From assembly GCF_964199755.1 (NCBI RefSeq), contig NC_133899.1, positions 124,001 to 188,000 of the forward strand: a DNA stretch of 64,000 bases, given 5' to 3'. This stretch comes from Larus michahellis (taxonomy: Eukaryota > Chordata > Aves > Charadriiformes > Laridae). Below, piece by piece: positions 48,341 to 60,232 of the stretch. The position numbers and the translations under genes are program-made. How positions within the stretch are numbered: position 1 is the stretch's first letter; each line of letters opens with the position of its first letter. The notes under the pieces are model-generated. The model saw nothing but the letters and a program-made list of their open reading frames with translations, did no database searches and had not been told where the DNA came from.

Positions 48341-49822
48341 TAAATAATAAAGCCCCATGCCTATGATCCTGCCTTGCTGTCTGCAAGGTAGTGGAAATAT
48401 TCCAGCTCTGGACCAATATCTGAATGCACTGTTAAACAAATGCATATTAAAGGGACTCTGCAGTTTACACATGAAAAAGGATGTTTGGAAGGAGGTATTT
48501 GTAGGCATTTCACTCCCCAAGTCTGGTAATAAGCTTTTCTCCTTGTCTTATGGAACACTGTTAAAAACAGGTAAAAATAATTCTGTTCAGGTTTTGAGCT
48601 ACATATTCCCACTGGAGGTGGGAGAACAGCATCTCCAATGGAGATGGTGGAGAATGGCATAGTCTATTAAACATAATTTTGTTTTGCTCTAAGACAGGAA
48701 ATACTCTCAACCCAATAATTCAATAGGATAATTTCCCGTTCTCCTTTCAGCTTCTTCAGTCCCCTGCCGTTAACCTGTCTTCCCAGTTCCAGTATTTATA
48801 CCAATGGAATCTGTGTTGTCCTTACCTTGTCTTTACAGTCTCAACCTTAGCATGAATTCTTCTCAGTCACTCGTGTGGACTGCAAGAACTCCCGGGGAAA
48901 CAACTATTCTTGGTTTTGAAAGCTAGAAGACAGAATTACTTCAGCTGAAAAATAAATGGATTCACATAGTCACAGAAATGGATCGCCATATGCAAACCCA
49001 GGAGCTTTTATTTTCAACTATAGTTGTTTTATTCTGTTTTCCCATTATGTAGTAAGTGAACACAAACATTTCCCCAACATTGTCTGGAGCAAAAGAAAAA
49101 CTGGACTTGAAAACTCAACCATTCCAAAAAAAAGTTATCTTTCCAGAAACCAATGTCTGGTCATACTTGCATCCCTCCTGGCATTACATATTCTGCCATG
49201 GCAGCATGACAAATAACGTTCTCTTTATTCAGCTTCCATTTAAATCTCCTTTTCCTTTGCAGTGCAATTGCTCTATGTGGTTTCACTAGTATTTAGCTGT
49301 GGTCTGCGAGGGGTTTGAGCTCTGCTAGCTGGTCCCACACCTTTAGCATTCTGTTTGCTCCAACCTCTTTTGCTTACTTCCTCTTTCACATAAACCATGG
49401 ACTGAATTTGGAAAACAGACTCAAATTACTTCAGCCTGCATTGTGGCTGAGCCTCCAGGGGCCTTGGAGAGTGATGCAAATTCCTTTTTAAATTGCAATA
49501 GTGCATTCTCCATTGTACCTCCATTGTATCCATAAAACCTGCAATAGTGGCGCATTGGACCTGTGAGTGAAGTCCAAATAAATTGTTAATTTGAACGTCT
49601 CAGTGAAGTCTTTTTCCCTCCACCACAGCTGTGCTGCTGAGAAAGCTCTCCCGATTGCAGTCGGGGTTCCTGTGTTACTTGTCCTTGCATAGAACATCCA
49701 TACATGCGCTCTTACACACGTATGCATGCACCTCTGTCCTCCTTTGCTCTAGTAAACAGTCCTCCACTCTGCAGCCTTCAGAGAGTAGGTGCAGAGAGCA
49801 GTTTTTCTGCCTTCAGAATTTG
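48341..49822 (-). other. 3' flank / 3' UTR of the sulfotransferase gene
   Basis: The sequence lies downstream of the sulfotransferase stop codon on the minus strand. Minus-strand AATAAA hexamers occur at 49229-49224 (about 600 bases past the stop) and 49033-49028. No other feature is recognised. Confidence 0.55.
49224..49229 (-). terminator. Candidate poly(A) signal of the sulfotransferase gene
   Basis: AATAAA on the minus strand, about 600 bases after the stop at 49823. A second hexamer at 49033-49028 is an alternative. Confidence 0.4.
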
Positions 49823-50962
49823 TTACTCAGAGGAGTTCTGGGCAATCAAAAGATCCAGTGACATATCTTTTTGCTCTTCTTCGGACTGAAGGAGCCGGTA
49901 GCCCAGCAAGTCCATTGCATCCTTGCACACATCTTGCACTTTTTCTATTTTCTGGAAGGGAAGGATCTTCCTCCAGGCCTGGGATACTCTCATCGCATCT
50001 CTGGACTCAATAACAAAGGTCTGTGCTCCTTGCTCCTTCCCATGGGTGATGTTGTGCACCCACGTCTGAAGTTCTGGTGTGAAATGAAGTTCTGCAAACC
50101 TGTACATCTCAGCAGTCTTTGCCAGCGGTTCTCTGACAATGTCTTCATAGCGAACCATCAGGTAGCGGTCTTTGAGGAAGCTGGGAGCGGCCTGACTACC
50201 TGCTTTGTACATCTCAACGTGGCTTTTGCAGATGATTTGCATTGTGTCGTAGGGCTCCATTTCTCCCCTCCTCTTATGGGACCGCATAACAATGTTAGTG
50301 TCATATTTCAGTTCTGCCACTGTATTCTCTCGGGACCTGAACACAGCCCGAGGATCACGTACCAAGTGAATGATTTTGAGGTTCAGGGATGGATCAGTGA
50401 GAAGCGGGTAGAGAACTTTCAGGTCAAAGAACCGAACCTCCTTGACGACAATATGGCTGTAAGTTTTACAAGCTTCCTCCACCTTGCTGAATGGGCGCTT
50501 GCTACACATTGTTTTGCAATTGGCTGAACTGATTATGTCACCACGACTGAAGAACTCACAGGCAGGGGGTGAGCACAAGGCTCGGCTTGTCTCCCACTGA
50601 AACAAGTTAGACATTTTCCTCTCGCTAGACATGTAAGCGTCAAACACAGACATGTCACACAGAAAGACCGACCTGACTAAGTCCCGCACTGCCATGTGCA
50701 AGACCTTGGCAGTGCTCTGGTACATTGTAACCCACACATGCCATGCAGGCTCCATCAGGTAGAAGACGCTGGGGTGTTGGCTGAAAAGTTGTCCAGTGAA
50801 GGAAGATCCTGACCGCCAGGAGGAGAGAATGAGGATGTGGACTGGAGAAGGTTTTCCTTCTGCGGGGACGTTGTTGCTGCAGGGTGGGAAGTGGAAGTGG
50901 ATCAGAAGGAAGGACAGAACTACCAGAATCAGGAGCACCTGCACCCGTCTACGCTTCATCAT
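49823..50962 (-). CDS. GlcNAc-6-O-sulfotransferase, CHST5/CHST6 type
   Basis: The product is a 379-residue type II Golgi membrane enzyme that moves sulfate from PAPS to C6 of N-acetylglucosamine, in keratan sulfate or mucin-type glycans. Residues 1-6 are a basic cytosolic tail (MMKRRR), 7-25 a hydrophobic anchor, then a short stem. The 5'-phosphosulfate-binding motif SSWRSGSSF is at 47-55 and the 3'-phosphate-binding motif LVRDPRAVFRSRE at 200-212. Possible N-glycosylation sites are N303 (NIT) and N376 (NSS). The coding region is uninterrupted, as in this family. I chose the ATG at 50962 because an acceptor (CTCTACAG, exon start 50975) lies just before it; two in-frame ATGs at 51004 and 51001 would then be intronic. 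Mammalian CHST5 and CHST6 are close duplicates, and I cannot say which name fits this copy. Confidence 0.9.
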   Translation of the reverse strand: MMKRRRVQVLLILVVLSFLLIHFHFPPCSNNVPAEGKPSPVHILILSSWRSGSSFTGQLFSQHPSVFYLMEPAWHVWVTMYQSTAKVLHMAVRDLVRSVFLCDMSVFDAYMSSERKMSNLFQWETSRALCSPPACEFFSRGDIISSANCKTMCSKRPFSKVEEACKTYSHIVVKEVRFFDLKVLYPLLTDPSLNLKIIHLVRDPRAVFRSRENTVAELKYDTNIVMRSHKRRGEMEPYDTMQIICKSHVEMYKAGSQAAPSFLKDRYLMVRYEDIVREPLAKTAEMYRFAELHFTPELQTWVHNITHGKEQGAQTFVIESRDAMRVSQAWRKILPFQKIEKVQDVCKDAMDLLGYRLLQSEEEQKDMSLDLLIAQNSSE

Positions 50963-50975
50963 GGTTGCAAGGGAC

Positions 50976-51605
50976 CTGTAGAGACAGAGGAAGTTCAGCA
51001 TCACAGGATCATGAAGAAGGCAAGATGTGGTGCATCAGGCTCCTGCCAATTCCTCTGCAGGGTCAGGGGTTTGGAAAGCTGCCGCAGTACCAGTGCTACT
51101 CAGACAACCACAGCACAAGGTGTCTTTGGAAAGGACATAAATACTGCAGGGCTGAACGTTTTTTGTAACAAAAACACTGTTTATCAGTAAGCCATTCTAA
51201 TGCAGTCTTAGAAGATCACCAAAAAGCTTGTCTGCACTTTTATCAAAGTTTAAGAGTTAGTTCAGTGTAATGAAATAAGGCAGTACGCAGAAATGTGTAC
51301 TTAGTGTACACGATCCCTACAGACATGATCCCAGCAATTTTTATGGGGGGAAGATGGAACAAACAGGTTTTGTGGAGAATTCAACAGTTCCGCATTGCTA
51401 CTTTTAAGCTCCTGCTCTGCCATTTACAATTATTTTTATGCCAGAATGCTGTGAAAATACAATGTAGGTTTCTGTTTCTTTTGCTTATATTCTTTTGGAA
51501 TTTCAGGAAACATTTATTGTCATCATAGACAAAAACCACATACAAAAGGAAGTCATTTGGCACTGTAATAAATACAAGCACAATGATACATGTGGCTTCC
51601 CCTTG
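50976..51605 (-). other. Upstream intron of the sulfotransferase gene (inferred)
   Basis: The stretch lies 5' of the coding exon on the minus strand and begins with a strong acceptor (CTGTCTCTACAG). I found no convincing upstream noncoding exon nearby, so the first exon and promoter remain unplaced. No CpG island was seen from here to 64 kb. Confidence 0.45.
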
Positions 51606-52232
51606 TGGCCAAGAAGGCCAATGGTCTCCTAGGGTGCATTGAAAACAGCATGGCCAGCAGGTCAAGGGAAGTCATCCTCCCCCTCTACTCTGCTCTGGTG
51701 AGGCCACGTCTGGAGTGCTGTGTCCAGTTCTGGGGTCCCCAGTTCAAGAAAGATGGGGAACTACTGGAGAGAGTCCAGTGGAGGGCTACAAAGGCAATCA
51801 AGGGAATGGAGCACCTCTCTTAAGAGGAAAGGCTGAGAGACCTGGGTCTGTTCAGCCTGGAGAAGAGAAGACTGAGAGGGGATCTCAGCAATGCTTATCA
51901 ATATCTCAAAGGTGGGCGTCGAGAGGATGGGGCCAGACTCTTTTCAGTGGTGGCCGGCAACAGGACAAGGGGCAATGGGCACAAACTGGAACACAGGAAA
52001 TTCCATCTCAACATGAGGAAAAACTTCTTTACTTTGAAGGTGACAGAGCACTGGAACAGGCTGCCCAGAGAGGCTGTGGAGTCTCCTTCTCTGGAGGGAT
52101 TCAAAACCCACCTGGATGCATTCCTGGACAGCCTGCTCTAGGTGACCCTGATTTGACAGGGGGTGGGGTGGGGGGTGGACTAGATGATCTCAGAAGGTCC
52201 CTTCCAACCCTTACCATTCTGTGATTCTATAA
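51606..52232 (+). mobile_element. CR1 LINE, 5'-truncated, + orientation
   Basis: A 0.63-kb CR1 3' end starts at AAGGCCAATGGTCTCCTAGG and ends in the tail CCATTCTGTGATTCTATAAT. From 51884 on it is nearly identical to the copy at 32111-32445. A G-rich stretch at 52159-52177 (runs of 5, 4 and 6 G) precedes the tail. Confidence 0.93.
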
Positions 52233-55200
52233 TATCTCCTCTACAATCACTGCATCATAGGCAATTTTGCCAGAAAGTCCCACGAGGGCTTATCACATCC
52301 ATCTTTGTGTAGGCAGGCTTACCTACAACTAACCCCTCTCTTAGCCTAACTCATTTTTAAAGACTGTCTCCTGCTACCCCTCCCTCCAACCCCACTCATC
52401 CTGCAGGTCTTTTATGAGAAGAGGTACAACAAGTGTTAGTCCAACTCAAAGGTCTGCCCAAATCTGGCTCCTTGTTTCTTGCGCTAAACCTCTATTCTGC
52501 GCGTTGAGGATGACTTCATTATTGGAAAATGTCCATTGTGCTGCCTGGGGACAATTCACAGCCTGAGTACTGGCTGGCACAGGAACCTGCAGGAAGTACA
52601 TCCCCCCAGCCATGCCTGACTGTGCCTTGAGTATCGCTGGGTGCTTGCAGCACTGGCTGTCCCTGGGGACAGGCTCCTCAGACAGCCCCGAAGTCCACGC
52701 AGGATGGTGTGCTCCCCTGGCACGCTGGCAGTTTAGCCGTGCTGCAGTGGAGATGGGCCCCTCTGGCCAGTGCAACTGCTTTACATTTCCCAAGGTGAAA
52801 TTAAAACACCTTACTGGTTCTGAGTCACGGTCAGTCCTTCTGGGTGCTTCCACAGCCAGACAGGACAGCGAGCGCAGGGCCTTCAGGGCAAGCTGGAAGT
52901 CCTCCTGGACAGAGCAGCACTGGAGCCCAAGTCCTTACAGATTTGTACACTGCTTTTGTGCAGCCCACGATTGCACCGAATACAGGCAGCCGTGCCCACA
53001 GAGCAGCCACTTCCCTGCTAAAGCCGCAGAGGAATAAAGTGTGCCCCAACTGGCCAAAATGCAGACACTGCTTCCCCGCTATGTGCTTACCATGTTATCC
53101 TCTGGGTCCATGGTAATGTGCCAGTGTTCCCAGTCAAAGTTTCCCTTACTTCCTCCTTATGCCCTGCCTCAATTTCCTTCTGCAGCGAAGCTTTCAGACT
53201 AATTTGCGTGGAGGTGCCTCCTCCCATGATTTCAGTTCCTGTAGCACTGCTGTTTAGATTTCCAAGTATAGTCACTGCTGCTAACCTAACTAGGAACAGT
53301 ACTCATCTTTCCCTCCAGCATGTACGCAGAAATTGGCTTGTTTATCTAACCTACCCACTGGGCATTCATTTTGAGCCCAGGGTTTATAAGGTACCAATTA
53401 TAATTTCTCCAAGGCAGGACAACACCCAGCCCAATGGGTAAGCCTGGTTGTGGCCAACACACGTGATACAATATGAATTTTATTTTAGTAATGTCTTGCA
53501 AGGGTGGGGCTGCGCATTTAGCGAGGGAACACATGCTTCTGGTCTCCCAGACAAGAAGCCCCCTGATTTTTTTGGTTATACAAACAGACCGTAGCGTTCA
53601 GGTCTGACAAGAAGCTGATTCAGGTCAACATTTGGACCAAGCCTAGGAAGAGATGCAAACAAAGACTGTTGTAAAAATAAGTCATTTACCAGCTTCCTCC
53701 TTGCAAATGAATACACCAGTGTTTACCAGGAGTCCTGGCTTCCAGATGAACTTTGATTATATCACTTGCGGCTGGCACCATTAATATCGTTATTCTAACT
53801 CCCAACAGAGTTCCTGGACTATAGCCAGAAACTCTTAATGGAGAAAAACTGTCGAGCAGACATGAACACGGGCATTAAGACATCCAGGCAGATTTAAACC
53901 ACAGAAATCATTATTTCTCCGGAAACCTGTGTGTGAATACTCTGAGTATGAGGCAAAGAGAATGGATTCAGGTTTTGGGGGAAGCAAGGGCATGCTTTTA
54001 TTTTGAATCAAAGTAGGGTGGGACAGCTGGACGTTTTAGACATTTTACAGAGTATGAAGACTATCCCCATGACTGCTGTTGGTGTTTGCCTGAGAAACGG
54101 CCTCATGCGAGCACACAGCTGCAACAGGTTCTTCACCCTTATACAAGAAGTAGTGATGATTGTTGCCCTGACTGGTCTGTCCCACAGGGAGGGGAGAAGG
54201 ACTGAAATGAATTGTGTACACCTGGTGAAGTGGAATAGAGGAAGAGCAGCAAAGAGCAGTAGAGGTTCTATCAGACATTTCCTAATATGAAAGAAATACC
54301 AATTTCATAACCTTTTTTTTTTTTCACCACTGTATCTCTCAGCTGAGATGTTCCTAAACTAAGGTCTTAAGCTTAACCACATTTTCCCTACAGCAAACAT
54401 CCAGAGTCACAAGCGATTCAGTTCATTTCATATTGCAAAAGTGAAATATGAAGCCCTCGCAGAGCTGCAGAGTAAAGATCTGATTGAGAGTAAAGAATGA
54501 TTGAGACAATCTCAGCTTCAGAATAAAAAAAGGCACAGTGTTACTGTTTGCTGTCAGAGAGATCAGCCAGGATTTGGCGGAGAGCAGAAGGAACAGGAAG
54601 AATCTCAAGGCAGTAAGGATGAAGACCAGAAACTACTGAAATATATGACAATCTAGTGTGTCTCTTAGAGTCTCCCACAACACGCGTATGAGAACACAGA
54701 GAACTGGGATCTGCCAGCCTGAGCAGCTGGAGTCTCCAAAAAAACGAACAGAGTTTTAAGTTTTTCCAGAAACACACAGGGACCTTGGAAAAGTTTGATC
54801 CTGGCAAAGAGTGAGCATTACAGAAAGCAGCAAGCAGCCCCAGGGAGACACAGCCAACACCCAACCAAACACACTCTGAGCAGGGGTGGCATGTCCCCAG
54901 AGTCCAGGGTTGCTGAACCTGGGCATGTCTGAGGAGGGGACCCAGTACAACTCAAAAGTACTTCGCGCTATGAAGACTGTGGCTGAGTGCTCTGGAAGCC
55001 TCAGGGAGCTCCGCAGACCCGTAGTTGGCAGTAATGCAGCAAAGAGGATCTGGTGTCAGGGAAGCCCCAGACACTGGTCTTTGATGGCACTGATGGTTGC
55101 TCATAGTTTTATCAAATCCTTCTTCAATTTGGCCTGATCAGCTTCCGCAGAATTAGAAATAGCATCTGCCCATTCAGAGGAGAACAGATGCCATGACTGT

Positions 55201-58200
55201 CGCTAGTGGGAAATGCTGAGAAAGGGCACTGAGAAGACAGTCTGGAGAAGCAGGAACTACCCTCTAAGCCAGACCAACAGCTTCTGTCTGCAGGAAGAAT
55301 CATGTGGTAATTTACCAGCATCCATATGTTTACAGTTTTTTTACAAAAATTGTCTCCTAGTTCAGGCTGCTGAGCATGAGCAGCGAATACAGTTCTGGGC
55401 ACCAGAGCATCCACACCAGATACCAAGAAATGGTTGAAAACCTCACCTTAACCAGTCCTCTTGAAGCACCACCAGACCGGGTTGAAGCAAAGTTTCCCTC
55501 GCACACGTACACTACCGTGGTATATGCTCCTCCAGGCAGCCACACGAACTGCTGTGCATTCACATACTGGCACTCCACCTTCATGCCGGGCTCTCACATA
55601 CGCATGTACTCCGCTCTTACCTACACCTGCTCCCTCTTGTTCTCTTCAATTGTGTATGTCCCAGCTCTAAGACTGACTACTCTACAGTGCCCGCCTACTT
55701 TGACCAGCCTTTCATTAGAAAACTCCACCCTGCACTAAGCAGCAAAGCATGGGAATGGCAGTTTCTTGCGGGGGCACAAATGACCAAAGACTGCTAGTAA
55801 AGGGCCAGGAAATTCACGAAGGAGCCTGAGAGGTGCTTTTATGTTAACTCCCATTGCAAGCCCCAAAAGAGATTGCTCTCCGTAAAAGGAGGAACAGGGA
55901 TGCCTGTGGAGTGTCAGCAGAGCAAAGGACAAACAGGAACCCTTGTTGCAAGGAGGACCAGCTTGCCCACCAGGAGTGCAGAGGTAGGGCACATTTGCCC
56001 ACCGTTGCTCTGGCTGTTTGCCATATTGTCAACAGATGCAGATTCACATAAAGTCATTTTGACTCTTTTCTGTCTGTGCCTAGCTTGAGTTAAACTTTTG
56101 GGGGCTGGGAAGGAAAATTGTGTGAAAGGAGAAGCTGTGAAAGGAGCAGCTGGACTTGGCCTGTTAATGATTCACGAGGGTGCTGGAGCTGCAGTGGGGC
56201 TGTGCCAGGTAAGGTAGTGAAGCAGGGCAGCACTGGGCTCGAGAGAAACGCATCGTGTTCTGCAACCATGCAGAGACAATCGCTCTGGGTCACTCCTATT
56301 CCAGGTCTCATAATTTCTGTCACACTATCTGTAGAGGTGTAGACCTTCTCTTGATGGTGTCCCCTGTCCCCAAGGATCTCACTGAGCTGCTCTGAGGGCA
56401 AGTGGAGTAGAGGAGACAGCAGAAGCAAAAAATCTGGGCAAGGCTGGTCCTTTCAGCAGGAGGGACAACTTGAATGGGGCAGGTCATGTTGCCTTTCACT
56501 TGCTGCCCGCAAACACGGATGGTCAAGCCCTGGTAACCCCGGGCTGTGAAACAAAGTTGAGAAGCTGGCAGTGGCCCAGGTAGTGCCCTGCAGAGAGAAT
56601 CATGCAATGTTCTGTGCAACCTGGATTTCAGCTACATGTTCCTATGCCCTGCACTGACACCGTTTATGGGAAGGATTTACCTGTATATCATAAAGTGTTA
56701 CAAAGCTAATTTATAAAGGTCACGACCCTTGAGTAGCTCTTCCTGAAGGCTTATTCCTCCCTAACAGTTGCATGAATGGAGATCTATCAAAACCCCTGTT
56801 CCACCTGTATGTGGTTTGCCCAACACACGTTGGTCCTTTGGCACTGGTATTCTGGCTTCATGACAGCACTGAACGTTGCTGTACAGTCCTCTAGTCGCAG
56901 GGCCGAGCAGATTTTTTCAGTTGCATAGGTCCCAACTTCTAACTACTTGGCTGAGCTTTCCAGAAGGCAGCCTCTGTGGCACGGAGGAGGAGAACGTACT
57001 CTTGTTTGGGGACAAGGCTTGGGAAGGCACACTGTTCTGGCACACTGCATTTCCTGACACCTGCGCACCGTGGAAAGTGGAGGAAGAATCCTCTAACAGA
57101 CATCATTCTGCCTGTATGTCTGACTCACAAGCTTTATGAAGCAAAGCAGAAGCATATGGCAGTCAGCCCCATATCACCTGGCCTTGTACACCTTGCTTCC
57201 ACCTCACACGATGGCAGATCACATTTCTGTTTTCCACTCTCCTTCCATGATTAAAGGTATTTTCTGGGGACTCGGATACTAGTGAGCCCTGTGAACTGCC
57301 CATGCAGCCAGACTTTCCATTTCTTACACCCTGAAGCATGCAACGTGTGCTGCGCTCCCCAGCACACCCACACAGGGCACACCCGACCCAGTGCAGCAGC
57401 AACGGGAGTAGGCTGAGGAGTAATGTCAGAGGTATGGACTAGAGGTAACTCCTCAGTGCTGACACTGGAGAAGAATTCCTCCCTGACGGCATGTCTCTGA
57501 TAATCTGATGAGAGAAACAGGCACACCTAGACCAGTGGAACCAGCTCAGCTGAAAGGTTTGACCAACCCCATGCTGTGTCTTCTATCATCGTCAAGAGCA
57601 GATGCTCCGGGAAGAGAACAAGAAGGACATTTCCTCCCTAGGTGCTCTCCTGGCCTGCAGCGGGCTCTGGAGTACATGATCCATCTCTCTGAATATAGGT
57701 GTCCAAAATAAACTAGTGACGCCCTGGAAGTTCCTTTTTCTTTCTGTTGGCTGTGACAAGAGTGGGGCATGATGTTTGTGAGTGGACTTCTCCACTGAAG
57801 CTGTCTAAAAATCAGTCAAGATTAAGCTTGTCTTTGCATTTCGCAGCACCTAGATTTTTTGCTATTCACTTGTCCAATCATGTTTTGAACTCACACATAC
57901 TTTTGCATCAACAGTGTTCCCCGGCAATGAGAATATGTTCAGCTGCATGTTGTGAGAACTACTTCCCTCTGTTTTGAACCTGGCATATAAAACTGTATTT
58001 GGCAATACGAGCAATTTTTTAATCAAGATAGACAATGAGTAATTTCTCCCCATTCACAGTCTTTAAGCTACACAGGATTTTAGCATCCGCTCTTATATGC
58101 CCTGTAGAACACAACTCGCCTTATAGCTAAAGCGGGTTGATATCTAAAGCAGCTCATGGGAACCACGCTGCGGAAGTCTCTGTCTGTTTTCACTGATTGC

Positions 58201-59771
58201 AAAAGGAGCCCGCACGACTAAGAGGAGGAATATTAACCCTGGAGCCATCTGTCACATGCAAGATCGATCACAACCCTGTGAAACATACAAGGGGACTTGG
58301 GCTGATGAAAGGCCTTCATACGTTCTGCATCCTTCTCCCCTCTTCTTCAAGACATCGACTCATCTGTCTCACGAGCCCTGCCCTTGGGAGCACCTTCCTT
58401 TGGAGACAGCAATGTTTATTCACTGACAGGATTACAGGCAGAGATGAGAGGGGCATTGTCTTCTACAATTTGAAGGTAAGTTTGCTATCTTGCAATGTCC
58501 TGTCTGGCTCCGATCACAACTGAAAAGCATTTAGACTCTCAAACACAAGGACTGATACACTGCCACTTTTTCTTGCCTTCTTGGCAGAAAGGCAGATTTA
58601 GGAGACTACAAGTGTCTCTCATGTGTTTGTTAGTATTTATTTAGAGGGATCAGTTAGTTCCAGGTGTCACAACACACCTGAGAGAGACGTGTGATGGGAT
58701 GGCTCACATTTCCTGCATCTCCAAGGTATGACATCAGGGACTGCCATAGGAGTCAATGTGGTGACTACGCAGTGGTGAATCCTTGCCACAGAAAGGACAT
58801 CTCCCTTTCAAAGCAGAGGGAGTTTAGGTGTTTTCTATCTGGCAGCGCTGAAGCTGTAGAGGAAAGATGGAAGTTTATGGTTCTGCAAGATCTGAGTGTG
58901 ACAGAAACCTACAGTGTGGCTACACACAAGGGCCACGCATGATCTACCGCACTGATGACTGGATTTTGAGCACTGCTGCATTTCTGTGTTTTGAAACACA
59001 TTGGGAAAACCCTGCTCCTTGCAGAAAAGAAACTTGACTGTAATTTAAAAAAAAAAGTCTGTATGTCAATTGCTTATTGCTTTCAAGGGGACAAAGTCAA
59101 CAGAGCAGAACCCTGGCTTTCAGAAATAGATTTTTTGGCAGGGATGCTGTATACAGTCATTCCGGTTGCTTTAGAAATCATCATTCATAGAGGATGGAAA
59201 GGAAATGCAGCAGTCAGGCAAGCACCAGAATGCACAGGAGCAGAGGTGCAATGCCTATGCTAAATTCCAGTCAGAGCAAGATCCTCCTCAGCCAGAGCAG
59301 AACTTGCCCCATGTGGCTTCCAGAACGAGGAAAGATGAGACAAATGACTGATAGGATGTCCTATATGAGAAATCTCTCCAAGGGCAGGCTGGTGTGTTCC
59401 TGCACTCATGTTGCTATGGAATTTCCCTTGTGTTTGAGATATGTTTTTTTTCAAAAAAAAAGAAACAGTGGAGCCTAGAATACCAAAGCAAGTGGAAATG
59501 TTTGTTTCCTGAGTGGCCCGGCGCAAAATGAAGTGGCAGAAGGATAAAAATATAATCATTTTCACAAAACCCAAGCAGAAGTGGTAATTAATGCCTCTGT
59601 TAAAGACAGCATTTATATATCAGCCTGGAGACGATACAGCTTTCCAAATTAAAGAGATCTTCGTGCACATACTTTTTAAGGTCTTTGTGAAGGACATGGG
59701 CAATAGGACAGAGTGCATTCTTGACAGGTTGACAGACAACAGAGGGTTGCCTTCCCTTCTCATAGGGGAGA
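52233..59771. other. Intergenic, no gene seen
   Basis: About 7.5 kb without a supportable gene. Overlapping open frames on both strands at 55357-55738 are the most coding-like part, but I could not tie them to a family or to splice sites. A T8-C-A9 run at 59444-59461 forms a trivial hairpin. The region may include introns or noncoding exons of the sulfotransferase gene. Confidence 0.5.
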
Positions 59772-60232
59772 CTGCATCTGGAATACTAGGTCCAGTAAAA
59801 GACAGACATTGGTTTAGTGGAGTGAGCCAAGAAGAGGCCACAAAACTAGTCAGGGGTATGCACACAAGGTGCACAAGGAGAGGCTGAGGAGGTGGGATCT
59901 GTTTAGCTGGGAGAAGAGAAGACAAAAGCCTTATTGCTGTTTGACGCTACCTGACAGGAGGGCACAGAGAGGCTGGAGCCAGACACTTCTCAGAGGTGCA
60001 CAGGCGGAGGATGAGAGACTCAGTATAAGAAGAAAATTTTTCACAATGCGGGGAGGTCAAACCCTGGAACAGGAGACCAGACAGGCTGTAGGATCTCCAT
60101 TCTTGGAGATGTTAAAACTCAGCTGGACAATGCCCCTGCTCTATTTGACCCTGTTGTAAATAGGAGGTTGGACCATAAAGCCCCATAGGCCCCTTTCAAC
60201 CAAAATTACCCCATGATTTTGTGATTTCAGAT
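59772..60232 (+). mobile_element. Old, degenerate CR1 LINE, + orientation
   Basis: The order of CR1 3' landmarks is kept but eroded: 'TGGAATACTAGGTCCAG', 'GAAGAGGCCACAAAACTAGT', 'CTGGGAGAAGAGAAGAC', 'GGAACAGGAGACCAGACAGG' and the tail 'CCATGATTTTGTGATTTCAG'. It has many indels compared with the other copies, so it is the oldest recognisable CR1 here. Confidence 0.82.

Noticed and set aside
47846-48520. 224-codon minus-strand protein
   Set aside because: The body is the end of a CR1 reverse transcriptase and the N-terminal part is flanking sequence; not a host gene.
49871-50527. 218-codon plus-strand frame opposite the sulfotransferase
   Set aside because: Antisense to a coding region with clear PAPS-binding motifs; no resemblance to a known protein.
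51715-52224. 169-codon plus-strand frame
   Set aside because: It lies wholly within a CR1 copy, partly out of the native CR1 frame.
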